NCBI GenBank assembly: GCA_033030425.1
Contig: JAUFSD010000009.1
Span: 744,001-808,000, forward strand
Reading direction: 5' to 3'
DNA from: Verpa conica
Lineage: Eukaryota > Ascomycota > Pezizomycetes > Pezizales > Morchellaceae
DNA length: 64,000 nucleotides
A program made the translations under genes and the position numbers. Numbering within the stretch: position 1 is the stretch's first letter; each line of letters begins with the position of its first letter. The notes under the pieces were generated by a model. It was not told where the DNA came from and did not search any database. It was given only the letters and a program-made list of their open reading frames with translations. This document shows positions 22,076-34,479 of this stretch, piece by piece.

Positions 22076-24546
22076 ATGGGTAACTTTAAGAAAGAAGCCA
22101 ACCGTCGGTAAACCTTCCTTCCTATCCTTAGTTGATCCACTTGGGTTAAATTCTAACTAGTATATAGTAGCCGGAAGGACACCGCCGGTGATGGCATGTC
22201 CAATGTCAAAGTCAAGGGCGAAAACTTCTATCGCGATGCCAAAAAGGTTGGGCGGTTGAATATGTATAAGGAGGGAAAACCTATCCGAAATAAAAATGGA
22301 GATATTCTAAAGGCAGCTTCTTTTCAATCTCGAGACGTTCCAACTGCAAGAATTGAGCCAAATAGGAAATGGTTTGGTATGTATCCACTTTCTCCTAAGT
22401 TAATTTTTTTTTCCGAGTAATTGATCTAGAGGCCGAAATTTTTCAATCCTCTTTGGTAAATGTCACTCTGGGATAATTTTACTGACATCATTTATGTCTT
22501 TAGGCAACACTAGAGTTATATCACAGGGTGCTCTTACTTCCTTTCGGGAAGCAATGGCCCAAAAGGCGAATGACCCATATCAAGTCCTTCTAAAAAAAAA
22601 TAAACTGCCAATGTCTCTTCTTACGGATCCCACTTCAAAGCAACATGCTGCGAAGATCCATGTAGAGACAGAACCATTTGCACAGACTTTTGGTCCCAAA
22701 GCGCAGCGAAAACGGCCTAAATTGGCTGTTTCCACACTTGAAGACTTGGTAGGTGAGTGTGGAGTGAAAGATAAGAAATATGAAGAGACACTGGAAATGA
22801 AACTTCTGCTTTCTGGAAAGAGCAGTGAGCAAAACGCCGAGGAAGCAGGATCTGGATGGATTACAGAAGCCAAAGAACCCATATTTTCAAAGGGTCAAAG
22901 CAAAAGGATTTGGAATGAACTTTACAAGGTATCTACTCAAACTCCTGCTGATAGAACTATTTACTCTAATACACATAAAGGTTATCGATTCATCAGATGT
23001 CGTAATACACGTCCTTGATGCTCGGGATCCCCTGGGAACCCGATGCCGAAGCATCGAAAAGTATATTAAAGAAGAAGTGCCCCACAAACACCTCATATTT
23101 GTACTAAATAAATGCGATTTAGTTCCTACAAATGTAGCGGTATGTTTACTACCTGTTTCCCTTTACCCCCTTGATATTGACCTTATCCATCTTGTCTCCC
23201 TTTCCCGGTTTACTACCGGTCCCATCGTTCAAGTCAAGGCATCATCGTGAGAGATTTCCTTCTGGTTATCAATCAGTTTCTTCAGTCGAAGGTGTCTGTT
23301 ACAACTTTGGGAGATTAAACCCCTTTCCCAATTGGTCGTCTTTTGCACGTTCTGTGTTTTTGATTGACGTCGTTTCTCCTGTTTTGGGTCGATTCATCTA
23401 GGGATTGGGATGTGTTTTGTTTGAGTTGAGCTCCTACGTTTTTCCTTACCGAAAAACCCTGTGTTGGTTCTCTTAGTTATGATTCACACACTTCCTTCTT
23501 GGCACTACTAGCACTCTTATTTCTCAAATCACCTATAGTAAAGCACTACTAATAATTGTTCATATGAGCAGGCTACATGGGTTCGCCGTCTTTCAAAAGA
23601 CTATCCCACCCTCGCTTTCCATGCTTCCATCAACAATTCTTTCGGCAAGGGATCTCTAATTCAGCTCTTTCGTCAATTTTCAGCTCTTCACTCAGACCGC
23701 AAGCAGATCTCTGTGGGTCTAATTGGTTACCCTAACACAGGCAAGTCCTCTATCATCAACACTCTACGCAAAAAAAAGGTGTGCACAGTCGCACCTATCC
23801 CTGGGGAAACAAAGATCTGGCAATACATTACTTTGATGCGCCGCATCTTCCTGATAGATTGCCCTGGTATTGTGCCGCCTTCCGCTACCGACACAGAAAC
23901 CGATATTCTCCTTAGAGGTGTCGTCCGTGTCGAGAATGTGTCGAACCCCGAACAATACATTCCTGCTGTTCTAGAGAGGTGTAAGCAGCAGCATATCGAG
24001 AGGACATACGAAATTAAGGGCTGGACCAATGCGACCGAGTTCTGTGAGATGTTGGCAAGAAAGGGGGGTAGGCTTTTGAAAGGCGGAGAAGCAGATATGG
24101 ATGGTGTTGCTAAAATGGTTCTGAATGACTTCATGAGAGGGAAGTTGCCTTGGTTTACACCTTGCCCTAAAATGACTGAAGAGGAAGAAGCAAAGAATGT
24201 TATCGCACTCAAGGGTAGAGAAGGACGATTAGGCGAGATGAGAAAGAAGAGATCTGCTGAGGAGATGGAAGGCGAGCAGGTAATGAGCACTAAAGCTGAT
24301 AACGAAAGCGAAGACGATGAGAATGAGGATGAGAATGAGGATGGAGGGTGGGAGGGTATCAATAGCGATTACGATAATATTATTGATGAACAAGGGGAGG
24401 GTGAGTGGAAAGACGAGGATGAGGATGAAGTGGGTTCTGATGACAATGGTACATTGGTTGCTGACCGGGACATCGAGAGTGAGGAAGAGGAAGAGACTAT
24501 AATCAAACCCAAAACCGATGGACGAAAACGGAGGAAGCAAGCCTGA
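22076..24546 (+). CDS. NOG2: Nucleolar GTPase NOG2 (NUG2), 60S assembly factor
   Basis: Circularly permuted GTPase that acts on pre-60S particles in the nucleolus and nucleoplasm before export. Five exons (22076-22107, 22171-22376, 22504-22928, 22981-23139, 23572-24546) give 598 residues. The N-terminus [11 protein letters not shown], then [14 protein letters not shown] and GNTRVISQG match the NGP1NT domain. The permuted G motifs appear in the expected order: [11 protein letters not shown]4 NKCDLVP, then G1 GYPNTGKSS and G3 DCPGIV. The C-terminal half is very acidic (GLU/ASP runs from about residue 490) with a basic KRRKQA end. The fourth intron (23140-23571) is 432 bp, far longer than the others here, but its ends are standard and both flanking exons are conserved. 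Confidence 0.95.
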
Positions 24547-25666
24547 TTGAGTTATTGAGGTATTGAACATTTAATATAAATAATACGATAACTGGCTGGA
24601 AAAGCGAGTTTTTTTTCTGTTTGAAAAGACGTCTACCTAGGTGTTTAAACGCTGATGTGAGGTAATTACAAACCTGAACGATGTCATCTGAAGCCAGTAT
24701 CGAGATTAAGAGATTTGTCCAACATTCCATCTTTTTTGTTCACAAATATACTAGAACCAAAAATTATTTATCCACCTATCGTTATTATACATATGGTGTA
24801 TGTAGTCTTAAATGCGCTAGCCGGGTCTGGGTGTGGAACACAAGCCGCACCAAAGTCCAGTCAAACTTGAACAATCTATGCTATGTAAAAAGTAAAAAAA
24901 TCCTATTAGCTCAGCTATTTGCGCAATGACTGGGAGTACTGCTTTACCTCTAGTGTATTAATTCCCAATAGTTATACTATGAGTATTATTCATCATGTAC
25001 TAAGTATTTCTAGGAATTCCATATTATACCTTTTACAGCCAAAAATGAAGTTTTATTCCATAACAACCACACATGCCCAAGCCTAATAAAAAGAGATGGG
25101 GCTTTATTGAGGCTATACCAGGCCACATATCTTTTATCAGTGGTTTGGCTGTGGGAGCCAGAATATCTCCCAAATACTGTGACACATTTAAGACTACACG
25201 CACCATACTTGCATCTTAGTAAATATCTTCTTGAGTAATTGCGGCCCGAAAGACTTTAGTATGTAGTTGTTAAAGTCCGCAAACACAAACTAATTACCAT
25301 AACGATAATACTAAGTTCTCTTGCTCTCTTGCTCTCTTGCTCTTCCCCAATCTCAAATTTATACTAACTCCTTAGGCCCCAACCGTACTGGTCAAAGCTC
25401 CCATAACGAAAAAGATGTGAGAGTGATGGTCTATGATTTTCCTACAACCAGTGATGGGAATAACAATTTTTTTCTAGCCACGACAAAAGGAGCCTTTTCG
25501 AATCTACGCCAAACAGAAGACGCAGCAAACGACCATAAAAAATCATGAAAACATTATTTGGCAAAGAAAGGGGAAAAGGACCACCCTTGATCCGGAAAGG
25601 GTTTAAAAAAGGAACAAAAGTAACAGAGTATAACATCCATTCATAGATATCGTCTAAAATATCCGT
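24547..25666. other. Intergenic, 3' flanks of NOG2 and the delta-COP gene
   Basis: No supported gene. Around 25036-25160 lies a relative of the small element at 15366-15488 (shared CCATATCTTTTATCA and AACAACCACA blocks). A short CTCTTG tandem repeat is at about 25316-25345. Confidence 0.45.
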
Positions 25667-27579
25667 CTAAGAAATAATGTAATTTTCAGCAACGACCTTC
25701 ACGTCCTTGGAAAAATCCACACTCTCGCCCATTTCCGTCAATGTGACACCATGAACCTATATTTTGTCAGCAGATATCCATACGGATTCACACAAATCAA
25801 TGCTGAAACCTGGAATTGACTCTTGAGTAATGTTTGAATACTCACATCAACAGGCACAATAGGATTCTCCTTCCTGAACTTAACCGTCATTGGGAAAAAG
25901 TCGTTATCCTCCTCCGCTTCCGCCTCAAATTCGAAGCTTCCAGTAGAATTATCCTCACTGATAGACGGGATAGTCCAGTCTAGACTATCTCCTGAAACCT
26001 CGTAAACCTCGTCCATGCTGGTCACAGTTGGTTCATCGCGGCGGAATGGAATGCTGACAATAACATCACGAAGAGTTCCTTCTACAGCAAGCTCGTACTC
26101 CACCGTGACAGTATATTTCCCGGCACTGGAACCCTGATTAACCCAGATTGTAAACGCTAAAGGAGCATCACCGGTTGTCGTGCGCCAGCGCAACACACCA
26201 AGCCAGCGATCTACTGGGAACCCTCCCTGATTATTAGGCTGGATGTTGGACTGTGATGAGAACAAGGCCTTGTCAACTTGAGGGTGCGTACGAAACTGAG
26301 CGTTCGACTGCTCAGCTGTGACACTAAGCTTCACTTTAGAAAGTGCAGGATCCAGAATGCGAAGCTGCAGGTCACCCTTGACCTCAAAATTCTTGGCACC
26401 GCCTTCACGGTTGAGAGAGGCGGATATCTGCTCTGAAATAACAATTTGAATCGCCTTCCGGTCGCCCGAAAAGCTAGTTCTTGCCGGGGATGCAACGTCT
26501 TGGGCAGGGGCGGACGAGACAAGAGGTGCACGTTCCTCGGCGTCGGCTCCGAACTCTCCGCGGACGCGCTCGAACATATCTGTTGTTTTTGACTTGCGTC
26601 CAAGCTGCATACCCTTGCCCTTGGGTGCAGACGAAAATGTCTTTTTCTTTTCGGCCTCGTAGGAGTCATAAGAATCCGACGTGGACTTCGAGGGAGGGTT
26701 ATAGGTTGGGAATTGCGGGGTACGTGGGGCTGAGGAGCGACTAGAGGAACCCATTCCCCCAGAACCCATACCAGAAGAATTACGGGACATTTCCTTCCGT
26801 TGAAGGTCGAGCTGTTTAGCCTTGCGTTTCCGCTCTTCCGTGGCCTCGAACTCTTTGTTCTATATAAATTTCCCATCAGTTTTCCATCCCCTACCTCCCA
26901 TCCCCAGCTTAACCAATCCCAGATAAGGTAACGCACCCTCGCAATAATCTCCTGGATCCTCTCCTCGTGGCTCTCCATTTCCAAGAATGTCTTAATTTGT
27001 TGCAACCCCAAATTCTCCCTATAACCCAATGAAACGACCTCATCGAATGCACTTAACAATTCGAATGAGTTTCTCAGAATCTCTCGCTCATCGAGGGATT
27101 TGCAGATTGAGGACACGACCTGGGCGAACAGATGGAGCGAGTCGATATCTTGCAGAATGTTGGACTGCTTATTGGTGATAAGGACCAGGTAGAGCTCATC
27201 CTACACACTGTGTCAGTCGGGAGTGTAGTGTATGGGACGATAGATTTGACGTACGAGAAGCTGGTAGACATAACGAACGTTCTCCGTCTCGATAGTAGTG
27301 TGCTGAGTGCCCGTATCGGTGAGTTTCGGGAATGATGCGAGCAGACCTTCGATACGGGAACGGGGCATCCTATCATGCCAAATCAGCTCCATCACCTCCA
27401 ATATACCTCAAAACTCCATGTCGGAAGAAATGGCTCACTCGCGGAATTGCCGCGAAAGTACGGGTTTGCCCCCTCGAGTGCAAATTGAAGCTGCGAGCAC
27501 AACCTATAAAGCATGAGCGCCAAGTTAGAATTACATTCATGAAGAGCGGGGGAGACTGTAGGGGCAGGAGCTGTACCAT
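25667..27579 (-). CDS. RET2: Coatomer delta subunit
   Basis: Delta-COP of the COPI coat, part of the adaptor-like F-subcomplex for Golgi-to-ER retrieval. The start codon alone forms exon 1 (27579-27577); exon 2 (27503-27439) encodes [20 protein letters not shown], the characteristic longin-domain start. Further exons give [36 protein letters not shown] and [19 protein letters not shown], then a coiled basic segment ([19 protein letters not shown]), a Ser/Gly linker and the C-terminal mu-homology domain (from about residue 260, [20 protein letters not shown]). The last exon ends [10 protein letters not shown] with stop at 25667. All junctions are in frame, about 510 residues in total. Reading only the long C-terminal frame would miss the longin domain. 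Confidence 0.95.
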
Positions 27580-28150
27580 CGGAATAGATTCAAGCTACTG
27601 TAAAGAATAAAGAATTGAGATACTAGAGTTTGCTTGTTTAGTGGGGGAGATTCGATATTGAGAAACAGCGGTGATGCTTTGGAGGGGGGTTCAAAAGTCA
27701 AAAGGGACGTCGTTCCGTGGCCTCTGTTGCAGCTGCAGGGATGACTGCGCTTAGTCAACAGTCGTCGAGGTTGACTCGATATTCACCATCTTCAACTTCA
27801 CGCCTTCGTTGGGTTTTGGGACAGGCCCCGCAGAATTTGCACAATGCTGTTTATTTTTACTATTTACTCTAGACTACAAATGGCCCCCCCCAAATCACCC
27901 AAACCTTTTCTTTTAGCCCCTTATACCAAGAGAGAAACCAAACCACCCATAGAAACCAATTATGTGGGCTAAGAAAATGAAATTAACAAAAAAGAGAACC
28001 CGTATGCCCAAATTTCTCCTTGCGCCTGGTATACACAGTGACAAAGGAACAAGAAGAGTAAGAAAGAACCCCTCTAAAAGCGATGGTAGTAATAAAAGTA
28101 GAGCTAAAAGTTAATCTTATCAAAACCTAGCTAGAAACACACAAAGAAAA
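27580..28150. other. Intergenic between delta-COP and the aspartic protease gene
   Basis: Promoter side of the delta-COP gene and 3' flank of the protease gene. No further gene or clear motif seen. Confidence 0.4.
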
Positions 28151-30056
28151 TCACAAAAGAATAACAGCCGCTATGGCTAATATACAAGATGGCACTAAAA
28201 ATACTGATAATGATCGAGATAATAATAGTGGTGGTGAAGCGCTTGTATCTCCGAAGGGTGATGCATTGCCTATTTGAGATGCATTGGGATCTGAAGATTC
28301 AGTGGCGCTGGAAGTTGGCGCTGGCGCGCTATCAAGAGTTGTGCTGGTGCCAGCTGCTCCAGTAGCTGTAGACTTTGCTGTGGAAGTTGAACCATTTTCG
28401 TCTCGCTTCTTCCTGGGCGCAAAACCAATGCGATTGTTTTGGAGATCAAATACAGAATAAACGTTCTTGAGAAATACGTCTCCGAGGATCCACGTGTTTT
28501 TCCCGAGAATCTGACGGGAGATAATCAACGAGAGACACATATTTTCAAGATTAATTGGCGTTCCAACATAATCGATAGGCTGGACTTTGTATGTAACTCC
28601 ACTAAAGGTGAATTCAACAGTGGAATCTGTGTTACAAGGTATCGCAAAAGTTTCTCCGCTGACTTCGGCACCTGGAATCATGGAGTGAATAGACAGGGCA
28701 TCTTGGGGTGGAACGAGGAGCTAGCCAAAACACCTTAGTTAATCATTGGGTCAAGTTATAGGGACGGAAAATATTTACCAAAGAAGTACCAGAGTCAATA
28801 ACAGCAGTCTTTCCAGAGAACCCCAACGCATTCCCATCAATACTTGCATCATCTACCTTTAGCTCCCATAATCCCTGATCCGACACAGATGGCGTGAACT
28901 TCAAGTCGCCCTCGAACAACCCAGAGTCAATACCCCCAAAGTTAATGACCCCATCATTGGCTTTATCCCCATGTCTACTCAACGCAATTCCAAACAGCTT
29001 CGACTTAATTAATCCATTGTCTACTAACTCATCCATAATTGTCGGAACCCCTTGTTGACTCCCATCACTAAACCCAAGACCCAAAATACCATCAATGGGA
29101 AAGTTGATAAAGTCGTCCGAAACTACCGTCGCAATACCAAATGAAAGTGGGAGCTCGAACCCGGCAAACTTGACTGAGTCGGTAACAACAGTGCCCATAA
29201 CATCACCACTACCGTATTTGATGTCGAAGCTCTTTTGGGTAGTTTTTAGCGTGGTCGAGTCCCCTGATCCATAGGTAGCGTGAACTTTGCATGCCTTCGA
29301 TTTACATTTGTCGGATGGAATCCACGTATCAGAGCTCCCAGTATCGATCACTAGGGTAAATGTTTTATTCTCAGATCCAAACATTACATCCGAGAAATAT
29401 GCTGTTCTCGTTAGTAACTGTTTCTTTCGATTAAATCAATAGGAAAGAGAGACCTACACACGTCTGTCCCATCTTGACCAACACCCATAGAGTCAGGAGT
29501 TCTTGGTGTCGCTGCTGGTATTATCCCCGTCGCTGTAGCCTGGCCGCTCTCTGTGACAACTATTCCTGAACTCTGTCGTTTCCAAAGCAGTCCCCGCCGT
29601 TCCAAAGATCGCTCTAGTTGCCGAATAATCATGTCTCCATCTACAGTTGGTCCTTCGATCCCTCTCCTCCTAAATTTTTCCGTCACCTTATTCGCCGCAC
29701 GTATGCTTCTGATCTCGGGATGCAGGTCGCTGTCCTACATGATCTTATCAATAACCGGCCCTCGAATCGGATATAATGTGCACACACACACATTACTGAA
29801 AAAACAAAAGAAACCCCATGAAATGAAATGGCACAACAGTAGAATGATAGCAGAACTAGAGAATGCAACTTACAATTTGAGGCTGTCGCCTCAACTTCAA
29901 GCTATGCATCTCAGGAGTAGCACTTCTCTTCGCTTCTAACTTAGATAGAGGTTCCCATTGTGAATCCGACGAGACAACATCATCTGGTACTGTGACAGGC
30001 TGGAAAGCGGATACAACCACGGCCGCTGAGAGAAGAATGACTGGTGATAAACGCAT
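28151..30056 (-). CDS. GPI-anchored aspartic protease (pepsin family A1, yapsin-like)
   Basis: Secreted aspartyl protease of about 560 residues likely tethered to the plasma membrane or wall. N-terminal signal peptide (LSPVILLSAAVVVSAFQPV), then a propeptide with basic processing sites (RRRGIEG, RRGLLWKRQ). Exon joining restores DGTDVSYFSDVMFG, then the first catalytic motif DTGSSDTW, the flap region around KYGSGDVMGT, and the second catalytic motif DSGTS, continuing LLLVPPQDALSIH after the third intron. WILGDVFLKNVYSVFDLQNN is the usual C-terminal block of A1 proteases. A Ser/Thr/Ala-rich stretch of about 70 residues and a terminal hydrophobic segment (SVFLVPSCILAIAAVILL) fit a GPI-attachment signal. 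Which yapsin subgroup it belongs to cannot be decided by eye. Confidence 0.92.
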
Positions 30057-31311
30057 CGAAAAACCGGAAAGATAGAGATCGATCTAAAAGAGCAAATCCA
30101 GTTGCTCGAAACGAAGAACCGTAGAAATTTTTGTATCTTTTGTTAAAAGAAATCAAATAAAAATGCTCCGAAACCTATAAAGGGACTAAACCTCCTCCTC
30201 CAAGGGAGTTGAATTAGGGCGGGAAACAAAAAGACAAGCAGTGTGCCAATTCTATGTAAAGGAAGCTGTAGTACCGACTGCTGAGCAAAGAGAGCGGATA
30301 TCAAATACCCAGAGAAAGCTCTCCTCTAGAACTTGAGCAGCAGAACAACCTGTTAATTGGTGTACGCGATATCTAATTCACGGAAACAATATTACCGCGT
30401 TCAACGAATTGCGTCGATACCAAGAACAAAACAGAAGTGAAGTAATTCACGAGGGAAAGAGTGAAGAACATGAGAAACCGCACGTAAAGACAGTCAAGGT
30501 CGGTAGGATCTAGTATGAGGGAAAAGGGGACAAGGGCGAAGGGGGGCATGCAAGTTCTCCCCAGGTCCTAACTGGTTCAAACATCCACTCAACCTTGGGA
30601 CTCAATGTGTTACTCAAGGCTAATTGCCGATAGAAAGTTCCCAAGCACAAAGGTGTTTCCCCAGAGTTAGGCGCGTCAAGATCCGCAAAACCTGACACTG
30701 CTCTCTGGGCAGCACGAAACAGGGGTTAGCCGCACTCAAACAGGGAGAGTATACGGCTGCAAGACTATCGCGGATCAAGAACCTTTCAAGGCTGGCTCAA
30801 GGAATCGTGAGTATTTAACGATGACCGGGATTATCTTCCACTGCAGAGAAAGGCCGACCGATAGATCTCCGTCTTAGATTTGATGCCCGTCAGGACACTT
30901 CGCGTCATTTACCACGCCTCTCTCCCAATGATATGGGGGAGCCTCATCGGAGCCAGACACTACATGCAGCTGCTGCGGGTTCCCGTGTGGGCAAAGAGCC
31001 AGAGCTAATGTGTGGATGCCGTCACCCAAAATATCACCAGCTACGGACATTTTATAAAGGAGAAAATTGTTGCGAAACAGTCTCGCGAGTCGCGTCCAGG
31101 GGTGCTACAAAATCAGAACCTAAAATGTCACCAGGGAAATTGGCGAGCGGTTCCTGTAGCATGAGTGGGAATGCCAAGGTCCCATGCCAGGGGGCGTACG
31201 TAGAGTAATATAATGAACGGACCAAGACATCCCGGGCTGAGGTTTATATTGGTATGTGCCACTCGTGACAGAATTCTACATTGCCCGGTATAACAGTTGG
31301 AATGTGATATA

Positions 31312-31495
31312 CAGTCACACCTCGCTATAAGAAACCTCGTTATAAGAAAAACCTTGCTGTAAGAAACTTTTTCCAGGTCAATTCTGATTTTTCTACAACA
31401 AATTTACCCTTGCTATAAGGGATATCTTCGGAAAACTTGCTATAAGAAACGAAATCGGCTGAATTCTTGGCGTTTCTTATAGCGAGGTGCAACTG
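31312..31495. mobile_element. Pogo/Tc1-like MITE with subterminal repeats
   Basis: Left end CAGTCACACCTCGCTATAAG and right end, read in complement, CAGTTGCACCTCGCTATAAG bound 184 bp, the left one preceded by TA. The motif CTCGCTATAAGAAAC or a near variant recurs about five times inside. CAGT-type termini with a TA target are typical of the Tc1/mariner/pogo superfamily. No coding capacity. Confidence 0.75.
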
Positions 31496-32244
31496 ATACA
31501 TGAATATATACCCAGCAAAGAGCCAGCGCCAAATTTTTGTATTCTACATGTAGCCTACGGCTGGAAGGCAGTGCCGTTGTTCCAGTCACTGGTCGCTAGT
31601 GGGCCTACGTGTATCTAATGCTCATTAATTACCCTCAACGCGCGGCCGAGGCCCAACCATACTATTACTTAACATGAACCCTGAGCCCATGGGCCGCAGT
31701 TACCTATCAAAGACTTTAACTCACTTATGTGTGTGTGTGTGGCCTTATCGAATTACAGCCTCTAGGATAAACTCAGGAGATGGGAGCACATCTTCACAGG
31801 ACATATCAGTTAGAGCCTCATAATATTAACAACGTACCTATTATAGGACTGTTTGTGATAGGAATCACACCTCTAATCCTACAGAGGGGACAATGGGCAT
31901 CTTCATATTTACGAGAGCGCATCAGTAGCGCTGGACACATGATGTGATCGATTCGGAGATTCTAGACCTCAGCACCCCGAGGATTTCTTCACCGAGTTTT
32001 GCACCACGGGGCCGGTCATGACTTAGGGAAGGAGGGTTCATGGGTCTCATTAGAGTTCCAAAGGCCACTAAAGTAACTTGTTATCATCAATGTATAGAGT
32101 TAAATAGTCCGTCGCTCGGGCTGAGCTCTTGATATTAGGTATCTTAACAAGTTTATTCCTGGTAGAAACTCGCGGTACGAGGTAAGGATGCTAGCTAGAT
32201 GCATAAAAAGGGATCAATTGTTTGAAAATTGCAACTAGCTAGGG

Positions 32245-32396
32245 TATCGTAACATACATGTATATTTTTACCCGGTAATACAGGTGGGTATTTTCACCAA
32301 TAGACAGGTATATATAGCCTATATAGAAAATCTTCTATATTCAACAAATTTTCACAACGAGAGACTTGTATTAATTTCTCATACCTGCTGCGAGTA
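32245..32396. mobile_element. Decayed copy of the MITE at 41714-41861
   Basis: Shares ACCCGG-AAT-CAGG, GGTATTTTCACCAAT, an interior TCTTCTATATTCAACAAATTTT-like block, GAGACTTG and the end CTG-TGCGAGTA with the intact element, in the same order and orientation. Its left arm is eroded. Confidence 0.6.
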
Positions 32397-34479
32397 CTAT
32401 CCGTGTGCGGGAATTATATCCCTTACTAAAAACCAATAAAAAGCTAAGGATCTAGAGGAGTTCCTTCATTTGTTTGGTTATTTTAGCCATTCATAGTAGA
32501 CATTCATCTTACCATTGACCCGGATGGCCACTATGACTTATATATTGGACAATAGAAGGCTCGTCTTTTCGAAAACTGATGTACTGGGCCCCACTACGGT
32601 GTAACATCATAGACAATCACTCGGCTGTCTTTGTAACAAATACTTATCTGTGATGACTTGAGGGCCGGTTCCCCTCTGCTTGCCACTTTATCGTACTTGA
32701 ATTAAAATAGAATTAATTGTTGATGGTACGAATGATAACAGGTGACCACAAATACCAGTCAAGCACGAGTGGCTTGAACCGAGCTTTGACAGTCACTCAT
32801 CCTGCGTAGTAATAATGCAGCTACATCAACCAAGGGGCTGGGATCTTTTTCGTATACTTTCGGACGCTATATAAAACAACAAGGGTAATAGGCTAGTACT
32901 CAACCGACCATAAAAAATGTATACTAACTCACTGAGAGGTCATTGGTGCCAACCCCAGACATCGACCAAAATATAAACTATTCTGATAATGAGTCCTCAT
33001 TATTACTGGGTGTTATTTTAGTCCGAATTTTAGATTGATGTAGTTGATATCTTATAATATAGGAGTCTCTGATCCCTTTAATTTTTAATATATTACTTGC
33101 TGATGGACCTCACGCATTTTATAGAGCTTCCATGCACATCTGTACTGTATCTTTAATATGTACTCGATCATATCTCCTAGTATTTCTACGATAAGGCGAA
33201 TTTTTAGTCCTCGAATGTTTGATGGTCATCGCTGAGGTGGTTTCTTGGGGTGGAGCTAGTATTATCAAAAGAAGTGGATAGGACTCAAAGCTTGGTATAA
33301 GTATAAAGTCATTCCTAATTATTATCAAATCACTCTTTTGGCTTATAAATGCTATAATTCTAAGGCAGAATGGTCGCTGTGTATGATTCAGCCCCGCGCC
33401 TCGATGGGAACGAAAATGGGGTATCTCTTCCATTATATTAGCGATTCTTTAAAAAATAGAATCACCAGCCGTCGATCTTATACTTCACAAACTGTAGATA
33501 CAAAAGAAATTATTGTATTTTAGTTTACTTCTGAAGAACTCGAATCTCAAATACATCAGCCTGCGATCACATACATATAAATAGAACATACCCCAGGATC
33601 ATAATCTAGAGGCATCTCTCTGGTATATACCAATCGTCCCATTATATAATCTGACAACGCTTTCTATTTTTTAATATTTTTTGGTCAGAATGGGAGCTAT
33701 TCTAAAAATCAAAATTTGGGTCTGGTTTTTATTATTATATCCTATATTCTCGGCTCCGTGCATCCTCTAACTATAAACTCGCTGAAAACTACAGTATGAA
33801 AAAACGGGGTGAATTTACTGCCATATCACTACTGAATTTGGTCGCAAATACCGAATTAAATCAGTAATTGAGGTATATTACTGTACCAATACCGTATTTC
33901 TCTCATATCGCTAGCGTATTGGCAGGAGCACCGTACTGATCCCACCCCTCTTGTTGGTACTGTAGTCTATAGCTATAATCATCTTAGAAGATGTATGTTT
34001 TTTACTTTTGTTCCTGGTTTGGTGTGATTACTGTATACATGTATCTATAGCCTAGCTTAGGGTCGTATAAATAAATGAATAATCAATCGGTTAATAGATC
34101 CCAGAAGGTGCTTTATTAATTCCCATTATATTTTACGTAATTGGGGATTCACTAGTTTCTTGGAGATTATGTGAATTTCCGTTGGTTTATTCCGAGAACT
34201 GCTTAATTGTCTACATGCAGTCAATAAGCCTATAAGCAATATAGGGTCACGACTTTGGCATTAGAAACAGTACTAAACATTTTAGCTACTATTGGGCTGA
34301 TAATACTTCACAAGCACGCTCTGACAGCAGGGTTAGAGGCCCTCCTTACTATATATCCGCGTGTAGTTTTTTATTAGATTCTACGGTGGGCCTCCAGCCT
34401 TCAGAGCCTCAATCACGTGATACAACTCTAAATACACGTCTCTCTCGTGAATAGTTCCACGACTAGTCAACTACGCGCA

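Larger units (their letters stand above)
30057..34479. other. 4.4-kb gene-free region with inverted-repeat elements
   Basis: Holds the MITE at 31312-31495 and a decayed MITE at 32245-32396, listed separately, and a short GT repeat near 31726-31741. The frames at 30510, 30933, 33119 and 33338 lack recognisable motifs. The first few hundred bases are the protease promoter. Confidence 0.5.

Noticed and set aside
23727..24362. 211-codon Ser-rich minus-strand frame
   Set aside because: Complement of the acidic NOG2 C-terminus.
34447..34479. Upstream extension of the PIG-V gene start
   Set aside because: It begins at GTG; the first ATG at 34480 gives the expected short cytosolic N-terminus.
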